Position numbers and translations under genes: made by a program. A stretch of DNA of 13,205 nucleotides. Source: Candidatus Eiseniibacteriota bacterium. GTDB lineage: Bacteria > Joyebacterota > Joyebacteria > Joyebacterales > Joyebacteraceae. This document shows positions 5,687 through 12,767 of the stretch, piece after piece. The stretch covers positions 1 through 13,205 of the forward strand of contig DAOWER010000182.1 in the NCBI GenBank assembly GCA_030638405.1, written 5' to 3'. The notes under the pieces were generated by a model that was not told the DNA's origin, did not search any database, and saw only the letters and a program-made list of their open reading frames with translations. The first letter of the stretch is position 1; each line of letters opens with the position of its first letter.

Positions 5687-8146
5687 ATGCGCCAGGGAGT
5701 CAGACAGAGAGTGCTGCGTGCGTCCGAAGCGGTCGAGGAGAGCCGCATCTCGCTGGGCCGATGGCTGCTGATACTGGGCGCCATAATAGTCCTCAGGCAC
5801 TTCCTGGAGCAGCTCTCCGGGCAACAGAAGACCCTTTACTTCCTCTCCTACTTCCTCCACTACCCGCTGGCCTACATCGCCCCTCTGATCGCTCTGTCGG
5901 TGGTCCTTGCCGCATTCGCGCGGGAGAGAATCGAGCGGGTGACCAAACTGATGCTGTTCGCCTGGCTCCTCACACTCCTGCCGCCGCTCATCGACATCCT
6001 GATGTCGAGTGCGGGTGAAAATCCTGAGCTCATCGGCTACCTCATCCCTCAGAGCGGCACTCTCACCGGAGCGTTTCTCAACCTCTTCAATCCGACGTAT
6101 CAGCAGTTCCAGGGTGCCACCGCCGGCATCAGGGTCGAGGCGGCGCTCGGATGCCTGCTGGGCGCCTTCTACGTACACCTGAAGACCCGAAGCCTCGGCA
6201 GGACGATTCTCTCGTTCTTCGGCATCTACGTGACGATGTTCTTCTTCTTCACGCTGCCGGTCATCGTCGTGGAACTGAGCCGCCTCTTCGGCAGCAATAT
6301 CGAGAACGTCTATCAGCTGTTCTTCGCCCGCGCGAGTGTGCACAGGGCGTTTGTGAACGCCACCCCGTTCGCCCTCTCGGACCTCTCTAACTCGCTGATC
6401 GACCTGTTCGTGCTGGCGCCGCTCCTGGCCATCTGGCACCGGATGTACGCCCCCCACAAATCAGGACTCGTTCGGAAGGTGGTCGATCCCGTCACGGTGG
6501 CCTTCCACGTGCTCACGACGTCCGCGGGCGTGTTCCTGGGCGCCAGGCTCCTCGCGGGAGCCGGAGGCTTCGCGCCGATCGCCCATCCGTTCGACGTCAT
6601 CTCGATAGCCGGGCTGCTCGCCGCGTCCTTCTTCACGGCGCTCACGGCATCGGCCGTAAGAGAGCTGCACGGCGAGGGCGCGCCGCTCGCCGACGATGAC
6701 AGGAACACGCTTCTCAGGCTCGGCGTCTTTTCGTGCGCGTTCGCTCTGCTGTTCGCGCTGTCCGTGAGCTACGTGGCGATCACGTACGTGCTGTCGATGA
6801 TGGCCGTCTACTACTTCTACTACGCCCGCCCGCTGAGGCTCGTGCGGTTCACGCCTCTCGCAGGGCTGGCGATCGGTGCTGTGACCCTGTTCTCCGTGAC
6901 GCTCGGCTTCGCGGCGTACGCCGGAGGTTCCGCTTCGCTGTGGCTGCCGAAGGGCGTCGTCATCGTGTGCCTCTTCGTTCCGACGCTCGCGTTTCTCGCG
7001 CGGGACATCTGGGAGACCGCCGACCGGGGAGACAGCGGGCGCTGGAACCTGAGAAGCACGCTCGGTGCCAGGAGGGCGCGCTCCGTCGCGGCACTCGGGA
7101 TCATCCTGGCCTCCCTTCTCCCGGCGGCGATCCTCCGTCAGCCGGCGCTGCTCTGGGTCGCCGCGGTCACGGGCCTGGCGGGTGCCGCCGCCGTGCTGAC
7201 TCTCGCGGAGCGGAAGATCCCGGCCGCGCTCACCGCGCTCGCCGCGCTCTCTCTGATCGTCGGGTTCGCCATGGGAAGCGCAGAGACCCCCGCTCTGACC
7301 GCGGGACTTGCTGACACCGACTTCTCGCGCGCTGCCAGAAGGAGCGGCGAGTTCGAGATGTTCGACCGCGAGGGCGCGACGGAGGAACAGCGGTTTCTCT
7401 CGGACGGGATAGAGCGGTTCAGGCGCGGGGACTTCGAGGGCGCTGTCCAGGCCTTCAAACAGGTAAGCGAACTGGACCCCGACAACATCCAGGCCTACGT
7501 CAGTATCGGCAGCGCATACATGCGAATGGACAGGCTGACCGAGGCCTCGAACGCGTTCAGGAGAGCTCTGGTCCTCGCTCCCGATGACGTGACGGCCGTA
7601 GTCGGTCTGGCGCAGGTCCACAAGCTCCTGGGCGAGCCGGATCGGGCCCTGGAGGGATTGGAGAGAGCTCTCGAGATCGACCCCGGGAACGCGGACGCGC
7701 ACTACACGAAGGCGATCATCTACCAGGAGCTGGGCGAGCTGGAACTCGAGCTCGAGGCCCTTGTTGCGACGGCCACTACGGATCCTCGAAACAGCATGGC
7801 TCTGTCGAGGCTGGCCGATATCTATCTGGCCAACGAGATGTACGCGGAGGCCGTTTCGGCTCTCAAGGCCGCCCTGACCGGACGCACGCCTGTTGATCAC
7901 GCGCACACCAGGCTCGCGGAGGCATACTACGCGTTGGGGGACATGGACGCGGCCGAGAACGAGCTGAGGAAGGAGATCGCGATTCGGCCCAAGCTGGCGT
8001 CACCGCACGCGAATCTCGCCCGTCTCCTTGCCGAGCAGGGCAGGACGGCCGAGGCCGTTCACGAGTACGAGACGGCTCGTTCGCTGACAAGCGACGAACA
8101 CATGATCGAATTTCTTGAGCGCGAGCTGGGCGGGCTGAGACAGTAG
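5687..8146 (+). CDS. Large membrane protein: multi-helix module, degenerate UbiA-like nine-helix module and C-terminal TPR array
   Basis: 819 aa from the ATG at 5687 (GAGGTGG about eight bases upstream; an in-frame GTG at 5675 is the main alternative). Residues 22-260 hold about six membrane helices, not recognised. Residues 265-535 hold nine predicted helices and resemble UbiA prenyltransferases: YYARPLRLVR (378-387) matches the family's YS.PPLRLKR, and D440, E443, D446 and D449, followed by RSTLGARRARSVAA (456-469), match the second Asp-rich motif and its TLP..G...A continuation. The first Asp-rich motif (NDxxD type), expected at the end of the second helix (about 317-330), is replaced by TALTASAVRELHGE, so prenyl transfer by the usual mechanism is doubtful. 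Residues about 565-800 form six to seven TPR repeats (for example GDFEGAVQAFKQVSELDPDN, 581-600). TPRs typically bind partner proteins. Substrate and side of the membrane are unknown. The UbiA relationship is my inference from motif order and helix count. Confidence 0.8.
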   Translation: MRQGVRQRVLRASEAVEESRISLGRWLLILGAIIVLRHFLEQLSGQQKTLYFLSYFLHYPLAYIAPLIALSVVLAAFARERIERVTKLMLFAWLLTLLPPLIDILMSSAGENPELIGYLIPQSGTLTGAFLNLFNPTYQQFQGATAGIRVEAALGCLLGAFYVHLKTRSLGRTILSFFGIYVTMFFFFTLPVIVVELSRLFGSNIENVYQLFFARASVHRAFVNATPFALSDLSNSLIDLFVLAPLLAIWHRMYAPHKSGLVRKVVDPVTVAFHVLTTSAGVFLGARLLAGAGGFAPIAHPFDVISIAGLLAASFFTALTASAVRELHGEGAPLADDDRNTLLRLGVFSCAFALLFALSVSYVAITYVLSMMAVYYFYYARPLRLVRFTPLAGLAIGAVTLFSVTLGFAAYAGGSASLWLPKGVVIVCLFVPTLAFLARDIWETADRGDSGRWNLRSTLGARRARSVAALGIILASLLPAAILRQPALLWVAAVTGLAGAAAVLTLAERKIPAALTALAALSLIVGFAMGSAETPALTAGLADTDFSRAARRSGEFEMFDREGATEEQRFLSDGIERFRRGDFEGAVQAFKQVSELDPDNIQAYVSIGSAYMRMDRLTEASNAFRRALVLAPDDVTAVVGLAQVHKLLGEPDRALEGLERALEIDPGNADAHYTKAIIYQELGELELELEALVATATTDPRNSMALSRLADIYLANEMYAEAVSALKAALTGRTPVDHAHTRLAEAYYALGDMDAAENELRKEIAIRPKLASPHANLARLLAEQGRTAEAVHEYETARSLTSDEHMIEFLERELGGLRQ

Positions 8147-8153
8147 CAACGCA

Positions 8154-8227
8154 TGGAGACAGCACGGGCGCGTGGAGACGACACGGGCGCGTGGAGACGG
8201 CACGGGCGCGAAGGCACCACGGGCGCG
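8154..8227. repeat. 19-bp GC-rich tandem repeat, 3.9 copies, at a convergent gene junction
   Basis: Three full units, TGGAGACAGCACGGGCGCG (8154-8172), its variant with GACGACACG (8173-8191) and another with GACGGCACG (8192-8210), are followed by a 17-base degenerate unit ending CACGGGCGCG (8211-8227). The constant core is CACGGGCGCG. The units differ only at the middle bases. The array fills most of the 113 bp between the stop of the TPR gene and the stop of the stress-protein gene, and no gene fits there. Confidence 0.85.
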
Positions 8228-8241
8228 CGCGGACAACGCAG

Positions 8242-8274
8242 GGCGGCGACGGTGGATGACTAGCTGTCGCCGCC
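8242..8274 (-). terminator. Inverted repeat over the end of the stress-protein gene, possible terminator
   Basis: GGCGGCGAC (8242-8250) and GTCGCCGCC (8266-8274) are perfect 9-bp inverted repeats around a 15-base loop that contains the stop codon of the minus-strand gene. Between convergent genes this could end transcription from either side. There is no T-tract on either strand, so intrinsic termination is only a possibility. Confidence 0.35.
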
Positions 8275-8733
8275 TTCGTGTATCTTGACCTCGCACGGCG
8301 CAGCGTCTTTGAGTTCCTCAGCGCGCGAGCCCGACACCAGACGTGACAGGACGGCACGCTCCCGCTTCGCGACGAAGATCACGGCGGGCGCCTCCGTCTG
8401 GGCCGCCTCGAGCGCGCGAGAGAGGAACTCGCCCTCCACGAGCTCCGTGCGATGCGTGATCCCGCGCTTCTCCGCCGCGCGGGCGACTTCGGCGAGCTCG
8501 CTGATCCCCTGGCGCTTGAGTTCCCTCCGCATCGCCCGAAGCAGTCGCCCGCTTGGGGCCTCCCCGAGGAATCCCGCGTCCGACATGCGCTCCTGGACGT
8601 CGTGCGGCATCGCCGTGTCCAGGATGAAGAGAACCACCAGCTCTGCGTTCTCACCGCCCGCCGCGTCCAGCGCTCCGTCAACACACGAGTTCGACACGCG
8701 GGAGGCGGAGAGAATGAGAAGAACGCGCTTCAC
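8260..8733 (-). CDS. Universal stress protein (UspA)-like, degenerate nucleotide site
   Basis: The 157-aa product starts at GTG 8733 behind GGAGGT, which lies just after the stop of the transporter gene (15 nt gap), so the two form an operon. The Usp-like layout is visible: first strand VLLILSAS (4-11), second strand AELVVLFILDT (30-40), a long helical middle, EFLSRALEAAQTEAPAVIFVA (102-122), and a C-terminal SGSRAEELKDAAPCEVKI (134-151) matching the usual GS.AE.v...APCPVLVV. In ATP-binding members an Asp follows the first strand and a G-2x-G-9x-G(S/T) motif precedes that C-terminal block. Here the Asp is missing and the two leading glycines are replaced by AKRERAVLSRLV, leaving only the final GS (135-136). 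It is probably a non-ATP-binding or altered Usp. Usp domains often accompany ion and solute transporters, so a role tuning the adjacent permease is plausible. Confidence 0.75.
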   Translation of the reverse strand: MKRVLLILSASRVSNSCVDGALDAAGGENAELVVLFILDTAMPHDVQERMSDAGFLGEAPSGRLLRAMRRELKRQGISELAEVARAAEKRGITHRTELVEGEFLSRALEAAQTEAPAVIFVAKRERAVLSRLVSGSRAEELKDAAPCEVKIHEGGDS

Positions 8734-8748
8734 TGGTACACCTCCGTC

Positions 8749-10134
8749 CTACATGCCCAGGCCGAGAATCGGCCAGTACAGTTTTACCACGAGCGCAAAG
8801 AGAAGGAGCGCGACAATCTTGAATATCGCTCCCGCCACGAAGGAATCACGCAGTCTGTAGTACCCCGCGGAGTACGCTATGGCGTTGGCGGGGGTACCCA
8901 TCGGCAGCGAAAAGGCCAGCCCCGCGGGCACTGCGACCACGAAGACGACGGAGATGGGAGACACCCCGCTCCCCTCCATGAGTCCGAAGCAGATGGGCAG
9001 CATCAGCGCGACCGCGGCCACGTTGCTTATGGCCTCTGTCAGGAAGGCCGCGGCCACGGCGAACACCATGAGCATCCAGAACGGCGGGAGCCCGGCTATC
9101 CGGTCCTCGGCCACGTACGCGATCCAGCGGGCGCCGCCCGATTCGTGGAGGGCCGTCGCAATCGCTATGGCACCACCGTACATCAGGATGACGCCCCAGT
9201 TAACGTCCTCCTCAACGCTCTTCCAGTCGATAAGATTGAACACGAAGAGCGCGACCGCGGCCAGAATGGAGATCGAGGCCAGTCCCATGACACGGCCGCT
9301 CACCACCCAGGCGATGATCGTCAGGAACATCACGATCCCGACGCCTTTCTCTCTTCTGCTGACGGGGCCGAGGGCCTTCGCCTTCTGGTCCAGAACGTCC
9401 CTGGCGCGGGAAACGTCCTCGACGTCGACGCCGAAGCCCCTCAGAAGCAGGAGATACGCGCACCCCATCAGGACGATGGAGAAGGGCGCCACGGCGACTA
9501 CCCACTCGACGAAAGTGATCGACATGTCGTAGTGCTGACTCAGGATGCCCAGCGCAAGCGGATTGCGCGCTCCGCCAAGGAACGTGGCCACACCGCCGAC
9601 TACCGCTCCCCAGGCAAGAGCCAGGAAGAGCGCGCGGCCGTAGCGGCTTTTTACCGGCTGAAGGTCGAGGGCGTGCGCTATCTCCAGAACGATGGGGAAC
9701 ATGAGGGCGGCCACGGCATGCTGGGGCATCCAGAAGGCCAGGAACCCCCCTGAGAAGATGACTCCGGCCAGAAGTGACCTTGGACTGCCGCCGAACCGTC
9801 GCAGGAAGGCCAGGGCCAGTCTCGTGGAGAGGCCGGAGCGCATCATCGCGGCGGCCAGAATGAAGGCGCCCAGGATGAAGAAGACGACGGGACTCCCGAA
9901 GAGTTCGAAGGAGCGCGAGGCAGGGAGCACCTTGAGCGTGGGAAGCAGAACGATGGCGAACAGGCTGGTAACCGAGAGAGGCAGTGCGTTGCCGACCCAG
10001 AGCACGAAGCAGAGCGCGAAGATGGCGAGGGCGTTCTGCCCCTCGCGCGTCAGACCATCCGGCGTGGGCGCCAGGACGATGCCGGCGCACACGGCGAAGG
10101 CGATGACGATGCTCAGGGTCTTACGGCGAGTCAC
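8749..10134 (-). CDS. SLC13/DASS-family anion transporter (multi-pass permease) with altered first SNT motif
   Basis: 461 aa from GTG 10134, which has GGGAGG four bases upstream; the frame stays open to 10260, but that extension is Arg-rich and would begin at the predicted promoter. The protein is hydrophobic throughout with inverted-repeat DASS architecture. First half: FLAFWMPQHAVAALMFPI (131-148) aligns with the family's W.SNTATAAMMLP segment, and GGVATFLGGARNPLALG (180-196) with the following GG.AT.IGT..N loop. Second half: LTEAISNVAAVALMLPI (365-381) and LPMGTPANAIAYSAG (410-424). In characterised members paired SNT motifs bind Na+ and substrate carboxylates. Here the first is PQH (137-139) and the second SNV (370-372), so coupling ion and substrate may differ; dicarboxylate, sulfate or another divalent anion are all possible. 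It acts in the inner membrane and is followed immediately by a Usp gene. Confidence 0.88.
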   Translation of the reverse strand: MTRRKTLSIVIAFAVCAGIVLAPTPDGLTREGQNALAIFALCFVLWVGNALPLSVTSLFAIVLLPTLKVLPASRSFELFGSPVVFFILGAFILAAAMMRSGLSTRLALAFLRRFGGSPRSLLAGVIFSGGFLAFWMPQHAVAALMFPIVLEIAHALDLQPVKSRYGRALFLALAWGAVVGGVATFLGGARNPLALGILSQHYDMSITFVEWVVAVAPFSIVLMGCAYLLLLRGFGVDVEDVSRARDVLDQKAKALGPVSRREKGVGIVMFLTIIAWVVSGRVMGLASISILAAVALFVFNLIDWKSVEEDVNWGVILMYGGAIAIATALHESGGARWIAYVAEDRIAGLPPFWMLMVFAVAAAFLTEAISNVAAVALMLPICFGLMEGSGVSPISVVFVVAVPAGLAFSLPMGTPANAIAYSAGYYRLRDSFVAGAIFKIVALLLFALVVKLYWPILGLGM

Positions 10135-10230
10135 TGTGCCTCCCACGGCCAACCCGTGGTTGCGGCGGGTCCGCTGACCCGTGAACGGGCCCGAGGCGCG
10201 TGCCGTGCCCGTCGCTGGTCGCTGGCGCGG

Positions 10231-10260
10231 ATTCTGGCACCGCCGGTCAAGGAGTGTCAA
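10231..10260 (-). promoter_or_regulatory. Candidate sigma70 promoter for the transporter-Usp operon
   Basis: On the minus strand a perfect TTGACA (10255-10260) is followed after 18 bases by CAGAAT (10231-10236), four of six matching TATAAT. Transcription would begin near 10224 and leave a leader of about 90 nt before the GTG at 10134. The leader includes a 6-bp stem (10143-10148 with 10154-10159) that touches the ribosome binding site. Confidence 0.5.
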
Positions 10261-10289
10261 GCTCGGAATCGCCGCGCCCGGGGAGTAGA

Positions 10290-10324
10290 CGAGCGGGGCG
10301 GACCATCGAGTCCCGCCCCGCTCG
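10290..10324 (-). terminator. Stem-loop downstream of the carboxypeptidase gene
   Basis: CGAGCGGGGCGG (10290-10301) and CCGCCCCGCTCG (10313-10324) form a perfect 12-bp GC-rich stem around an 11-base loop, about 45 nt after the carboxypeptidase stop. Position and strength fit a terminator or 3'-end stabiliser for that transcript. The usual T-tract is absent, as is frequent in very GC-rich genomes. Confidence 0.6.
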
Positions 10325-10369
10325 CAATCCCACGAACTGAGACAGCGCTGTCCCGCGCCGACTCAGGAA

Positions 10370-12688
10370 CTACTTCAGCAGTACCATCTTGCTCGACGCC
10401 GAGTCCGAGTCCACCGTCAGATGCGCGAAGTAGACACCCGCGGCGACTTCCGTTCCGCCCTGGTCGCGGCCGTCCCACGAGACCGAGTGGCGACCCGCGT
10501 CGTGCGAGGAAATCCTGACGAGCGAGCGCACCAGGCGCCCGGACGCGTCGTAGATCACCAGGTCGACAGGAGCGACCTCCGGAACCGTGTAGTGAACACT
10601 CGTCCTCGGATTGAACGGGTTCGGGCAGTTCCCCACCGCGATCCTCACGGGCACGGTCCCGTCATCGAGGCCGGTCGGCTGATCGGCGAAGACGTGGACG
10701 TCGTCCACGTACCAGCCGTCCCTCTGCACCCAGCCGTCGGAGCTGAGTATGAACCGGACCTTGAAGTCGTCGGTGCCCACATACGGATCAAGACCTACCG
10801 TGACCTCCGTCCAGTAGTTCTGGAGCCCACTGTAGGAAGCCACCTGCGTCCAGCTCCCACCGCCGTTTACGCTGACCTCGACCAGACACAGGTCGTACCC
10901 ACTCTCGGTGTCGTAGCGGTGCCAGAACACCAGAGACGCGGTCGTGGACTCGGACAGGTCGAGCCCGCTGTTCAGCGTCATCGTCGTGGTCGCGTTGTTC
11001 GGATAGTCCCCTCCGGGACTGTCCGTCATCGACGTCGACGGGCTGTGGGCGTAGATGCTCGTCGTGCCCCAGGTGCCCGTCCACTGCGACGTGCCTGACT
11101 CAATATCGTCGAAGAAGTACGCCTGCTCCAGTATGAAGTCCTCTGACGTGATCGTGCCGTCGGCGACCGAGATCCCGGTGCGCTCCTCGCTCGAGTACCC
11201 CGGCTGGCTGGCCCGCAGGTTGTGGGTCCCGACCGGGACGTTCAGGATCTCGTAGTAGCCCGTGACGGGATCGGTCGTATCCGAATAACCGGACAGGTTG
11301 GTCACCTCGACCGTCGCCGCTATCGGGCTCGACTCGCCGTCGCTCACGTAGCCGTTGATGGTCCCTCTCGCGGCCTCGAACTGGAAATCGACGACGACGA
11401 ACGTGTCCAAACTCGCCGACACGTTGTACTCGGTCTGCGTCGGGAAACCCGCGACGTTACAAACGACCGTGTAGGTGCCCGACTCGACCATGCGGTGATA
11501 ATCACCGACGTCCGAGTCCGTGTAGACGTCCTTACCTATCTCCGGAATGCTGATGGTCGCGCGGAGCGGCTCGCCCGTGTCGGCGTCGGTCGCGAGGCCG
11601 CGTATGCCGCGTCCCGACATCCGCGCCTGATAGAGCATGGCAGGGATGTTGTCGGCGACGATCCCGTCGATGCTGGATGCCGGCGGATTGTGCGAGACGC
11701 AGAGCTCGATGGTTGTGTCTATCTCGCCGCGCGTCTCGTAGCACCAGTCCTGACAGCTCCCGTGCACGATGTACCAGTCGGCGCCGTTGGTCACCGGCAG
11801 TCCGCTCAGCGCGCCGTAGACGTCGGAGATCGTTATGATCATCGGCTCGTCGGGCGTCGGGCTGTAGGTGTAGTCCCAGAGGTAGTTGACGTAGACGGCG
11901 CCCGTGTGGAACGTGAGCGACGTCACGGGGTTCATGCGGACGTTCCAGTCGCGCAGGGCGCGTGACTCGGGGGCGGAGAAGGCGGTCCCCGGGTTGCAGC
12001 CGCAGGGACACAGGTAGTTGCGGTTGAGGTCCGTGCCCTGGGCGTTGTACCGCGAGCCGGCCGTGTGGCCGTCGGGGTTCAGCATCGGGATGATCCAGAT
12101 CTCGCGCTCGTTGACGAGCCACGTGACCTGCGGGTCGGTCCCGTAGTTCTCGAGGAGGTACTCGGCCATGTAGTAGCAGACCTCGACGCTCATGATCTCG
12201 TTGCCGTGGTGCGCGCCGATCCACTGTATCTCCGGCTCGGCCTCCTGTACGCCCGGGTTGTCCGAGATCTTGATGGCCCACAGCTCCCTGCCCTGGAAGC
12301 TCGTCCCGATGGAGATCAGTTGCGTGATCGAGGGATAGGCGCTGGCCCAGGCGGCCATGTCGGCGGTGAGCTCCGTGTAGCTGTGATACTCGCCGCGGTC
12401 CTCTCTCGCGAGAGACGTGACGGCGTCGATCATCCTGGGGAGAACGACCGTCGGACGGAACCCGTTCGCCCACAACACGTCCACCTCAGAGGGTATCGCC
12501 GCTATCTCCGCGACTCCCCCCCGGACCGACATGATGTCCATCCCGAGTTCGTTCAGACGATGGATGTCGTCACGGGAGAGGATGTCGACCGTGACCACCG
12601 CCGCATCGTCCCTGGGGTACGCGTGTGCGGCGGGCGCGAGCAGAGCTGTCGCGAGCACCCCCGCCACTACCAGGCGCCAGACCCTCAT
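10370..12688 (-). CDS. Secreted M14 zinc carboxypeptidase with carboxypeptidase-regulatory-like domains and FlgD-like C-terminal tail
   Basis: 772 aa from ATG 12688, placed so that the signal peptide (RLVVAGVLATALLAPAAHA, cleavage near 23) is at the N-terminus; AGGAGG lies ten bases upstream. A short pro-region (24-95) precedes the M14 peptidase domain (about 100-355): zinc ligands H161 and E164 in GAHHGNE and H261 in LTFHTG, substrate-binding N222-R223 in TDLNRN, and catalytic E328 in IDTTIELC. Several cysteines (227, 229, 231, 312, 316, 330) suggest disulfides. Two carboxypeptidase-regulatory-like beta domains follow (about 360-437 and 440-520), then a galactose-binding or MAM-like jelly-roll (about 523-668: FFDDIESGTSQWTGTW, LVFWHRYDTESGYD, WYVDDV), and a FlgD-like Ig tail (685-772: NPFNP at 690-694, SWDGRDQGG, AGVYFAHL, KMVLLK). 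It would trim peptides outside the cell or at its surface. All catalytic residues are present, so activity is expected. Confidence 0.92.
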   Translation of the reverse strand: MRVWRLVVAGVLATALLAPAAHAYPRDDAAVVTVDILSRDDIHRLNELGMDIMSVRGGVAEIAAIPSEVDVLWANGFRPTVVLPRMIDAVTSLAREDRGEYHSYTELTADMAAWASAYPSITQLISIGTSFQGRELWAIKISDNPGVQEAEPEIQWIGAHHGNEIMSVEVCYYMAEYLLENYGTDPQVTWLVNEREIWIIPMLNPDGHTAGSRYNAQGTDLNRNYLCPCGCNPGTAFSAPESRALRDWNVRMNPVTSLTFHTGAVYVNYLWDYTYSPTPDEPMIITISDVYGALSGLPVTNGADWYIVHGSCQDWCYETRGEIDTTIELCVSHNPPASSIDGIVADNIPAMLYQARMSGRGIRGLATDADTGEPLRATISIPEIGKDVYTDSDVGDYHRMVESGTYTVVCNVAGFPTQTEYNVSASLDTFVVVDFQFEAARGTINGYVSDGESSPIAATVEVTNLSGYSDTTDPVTGYYEILNVPVGTHNLRASQPGYSSEERTGISVADGTITSEDFILEQAYFFDDIESGTSQWTGTWGTTSIYAHSPSTSMTDSPGGDYPNNATTTMTLNSGLDLSESTTASLVFWHRYDTESGYDLCLVEVSVNGGGSWTQVASYSGLQNYWTEVTVGLDPYVGTDDFKVRFILSSDGWVQRDGWYVDDVHVFADQPTGLDDGTVPVRIAVGNCPNPFNPRTSVHYTVPEVAPVDLVIYDASGRLVRSLVRISSHDAGRHSVSWDGRDQGGTEVAAGVYFAHLTVDSDSASSKMVLLK

Positions 12689-12700
12689 GTCGAAATCCCC

Positions 12701-12748
12701 TCCTCCGGTGACAGCCGGAAACTCGGCGCGGCCGGAGGACAACTCCGG
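12701..12748 (-). promoter_or_regulatory. Alternative stem-loops covering the carboxypeptidase ribosome binding site
   Basis: In the 79-bp gap before the carboxypeptidase, read on the minus strand, CCGGAG and CTCCGG (12743-12748 with 12732-12737, 5-base loop) form one hairpin. Alternatively TCCTCCGG (12732-12739 as transcribed) pairs with CCGGAGGA (12701-12708), which contains the gene's Shine-Dalgarno sequence. The two folds share the same middle segment and cannot coexist. This may control translation, or the first hairpin may simply end the upstream transcript. Confidence 0.4.
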
Positions 12749-12767
12749 GTGCGCTCTCAAAGAACAG

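Noticed and set aside
6461..7906. Long minus-strand open frame across the membrane-TPR gene
   Set aside because: Its translation is dominated by Arg, Glu and Gly with no recognisable fold, whereas the plus frame gives clear helices and TPR motifs.
8154..8227. CRISPR array
   Set aside because: Units are directly adjacent with no spacers, too short for CRISPR repeats, and no cas gene is near.
8452..9753. 433-residue plus-strand frame over the transporter and Usp genes
   Set aside because: Composition is His, Arg, Asp and Glu-heavy antisense noise; both minus-strand genes have family motifs and ribosome binding sites.
10135..10260. N-terminal extension of the transporter
   Set aside because: It is Arg-rich with no membrane character, begins at the predicted -35 box, and the GTG at 10134 has a good GGGAGG.
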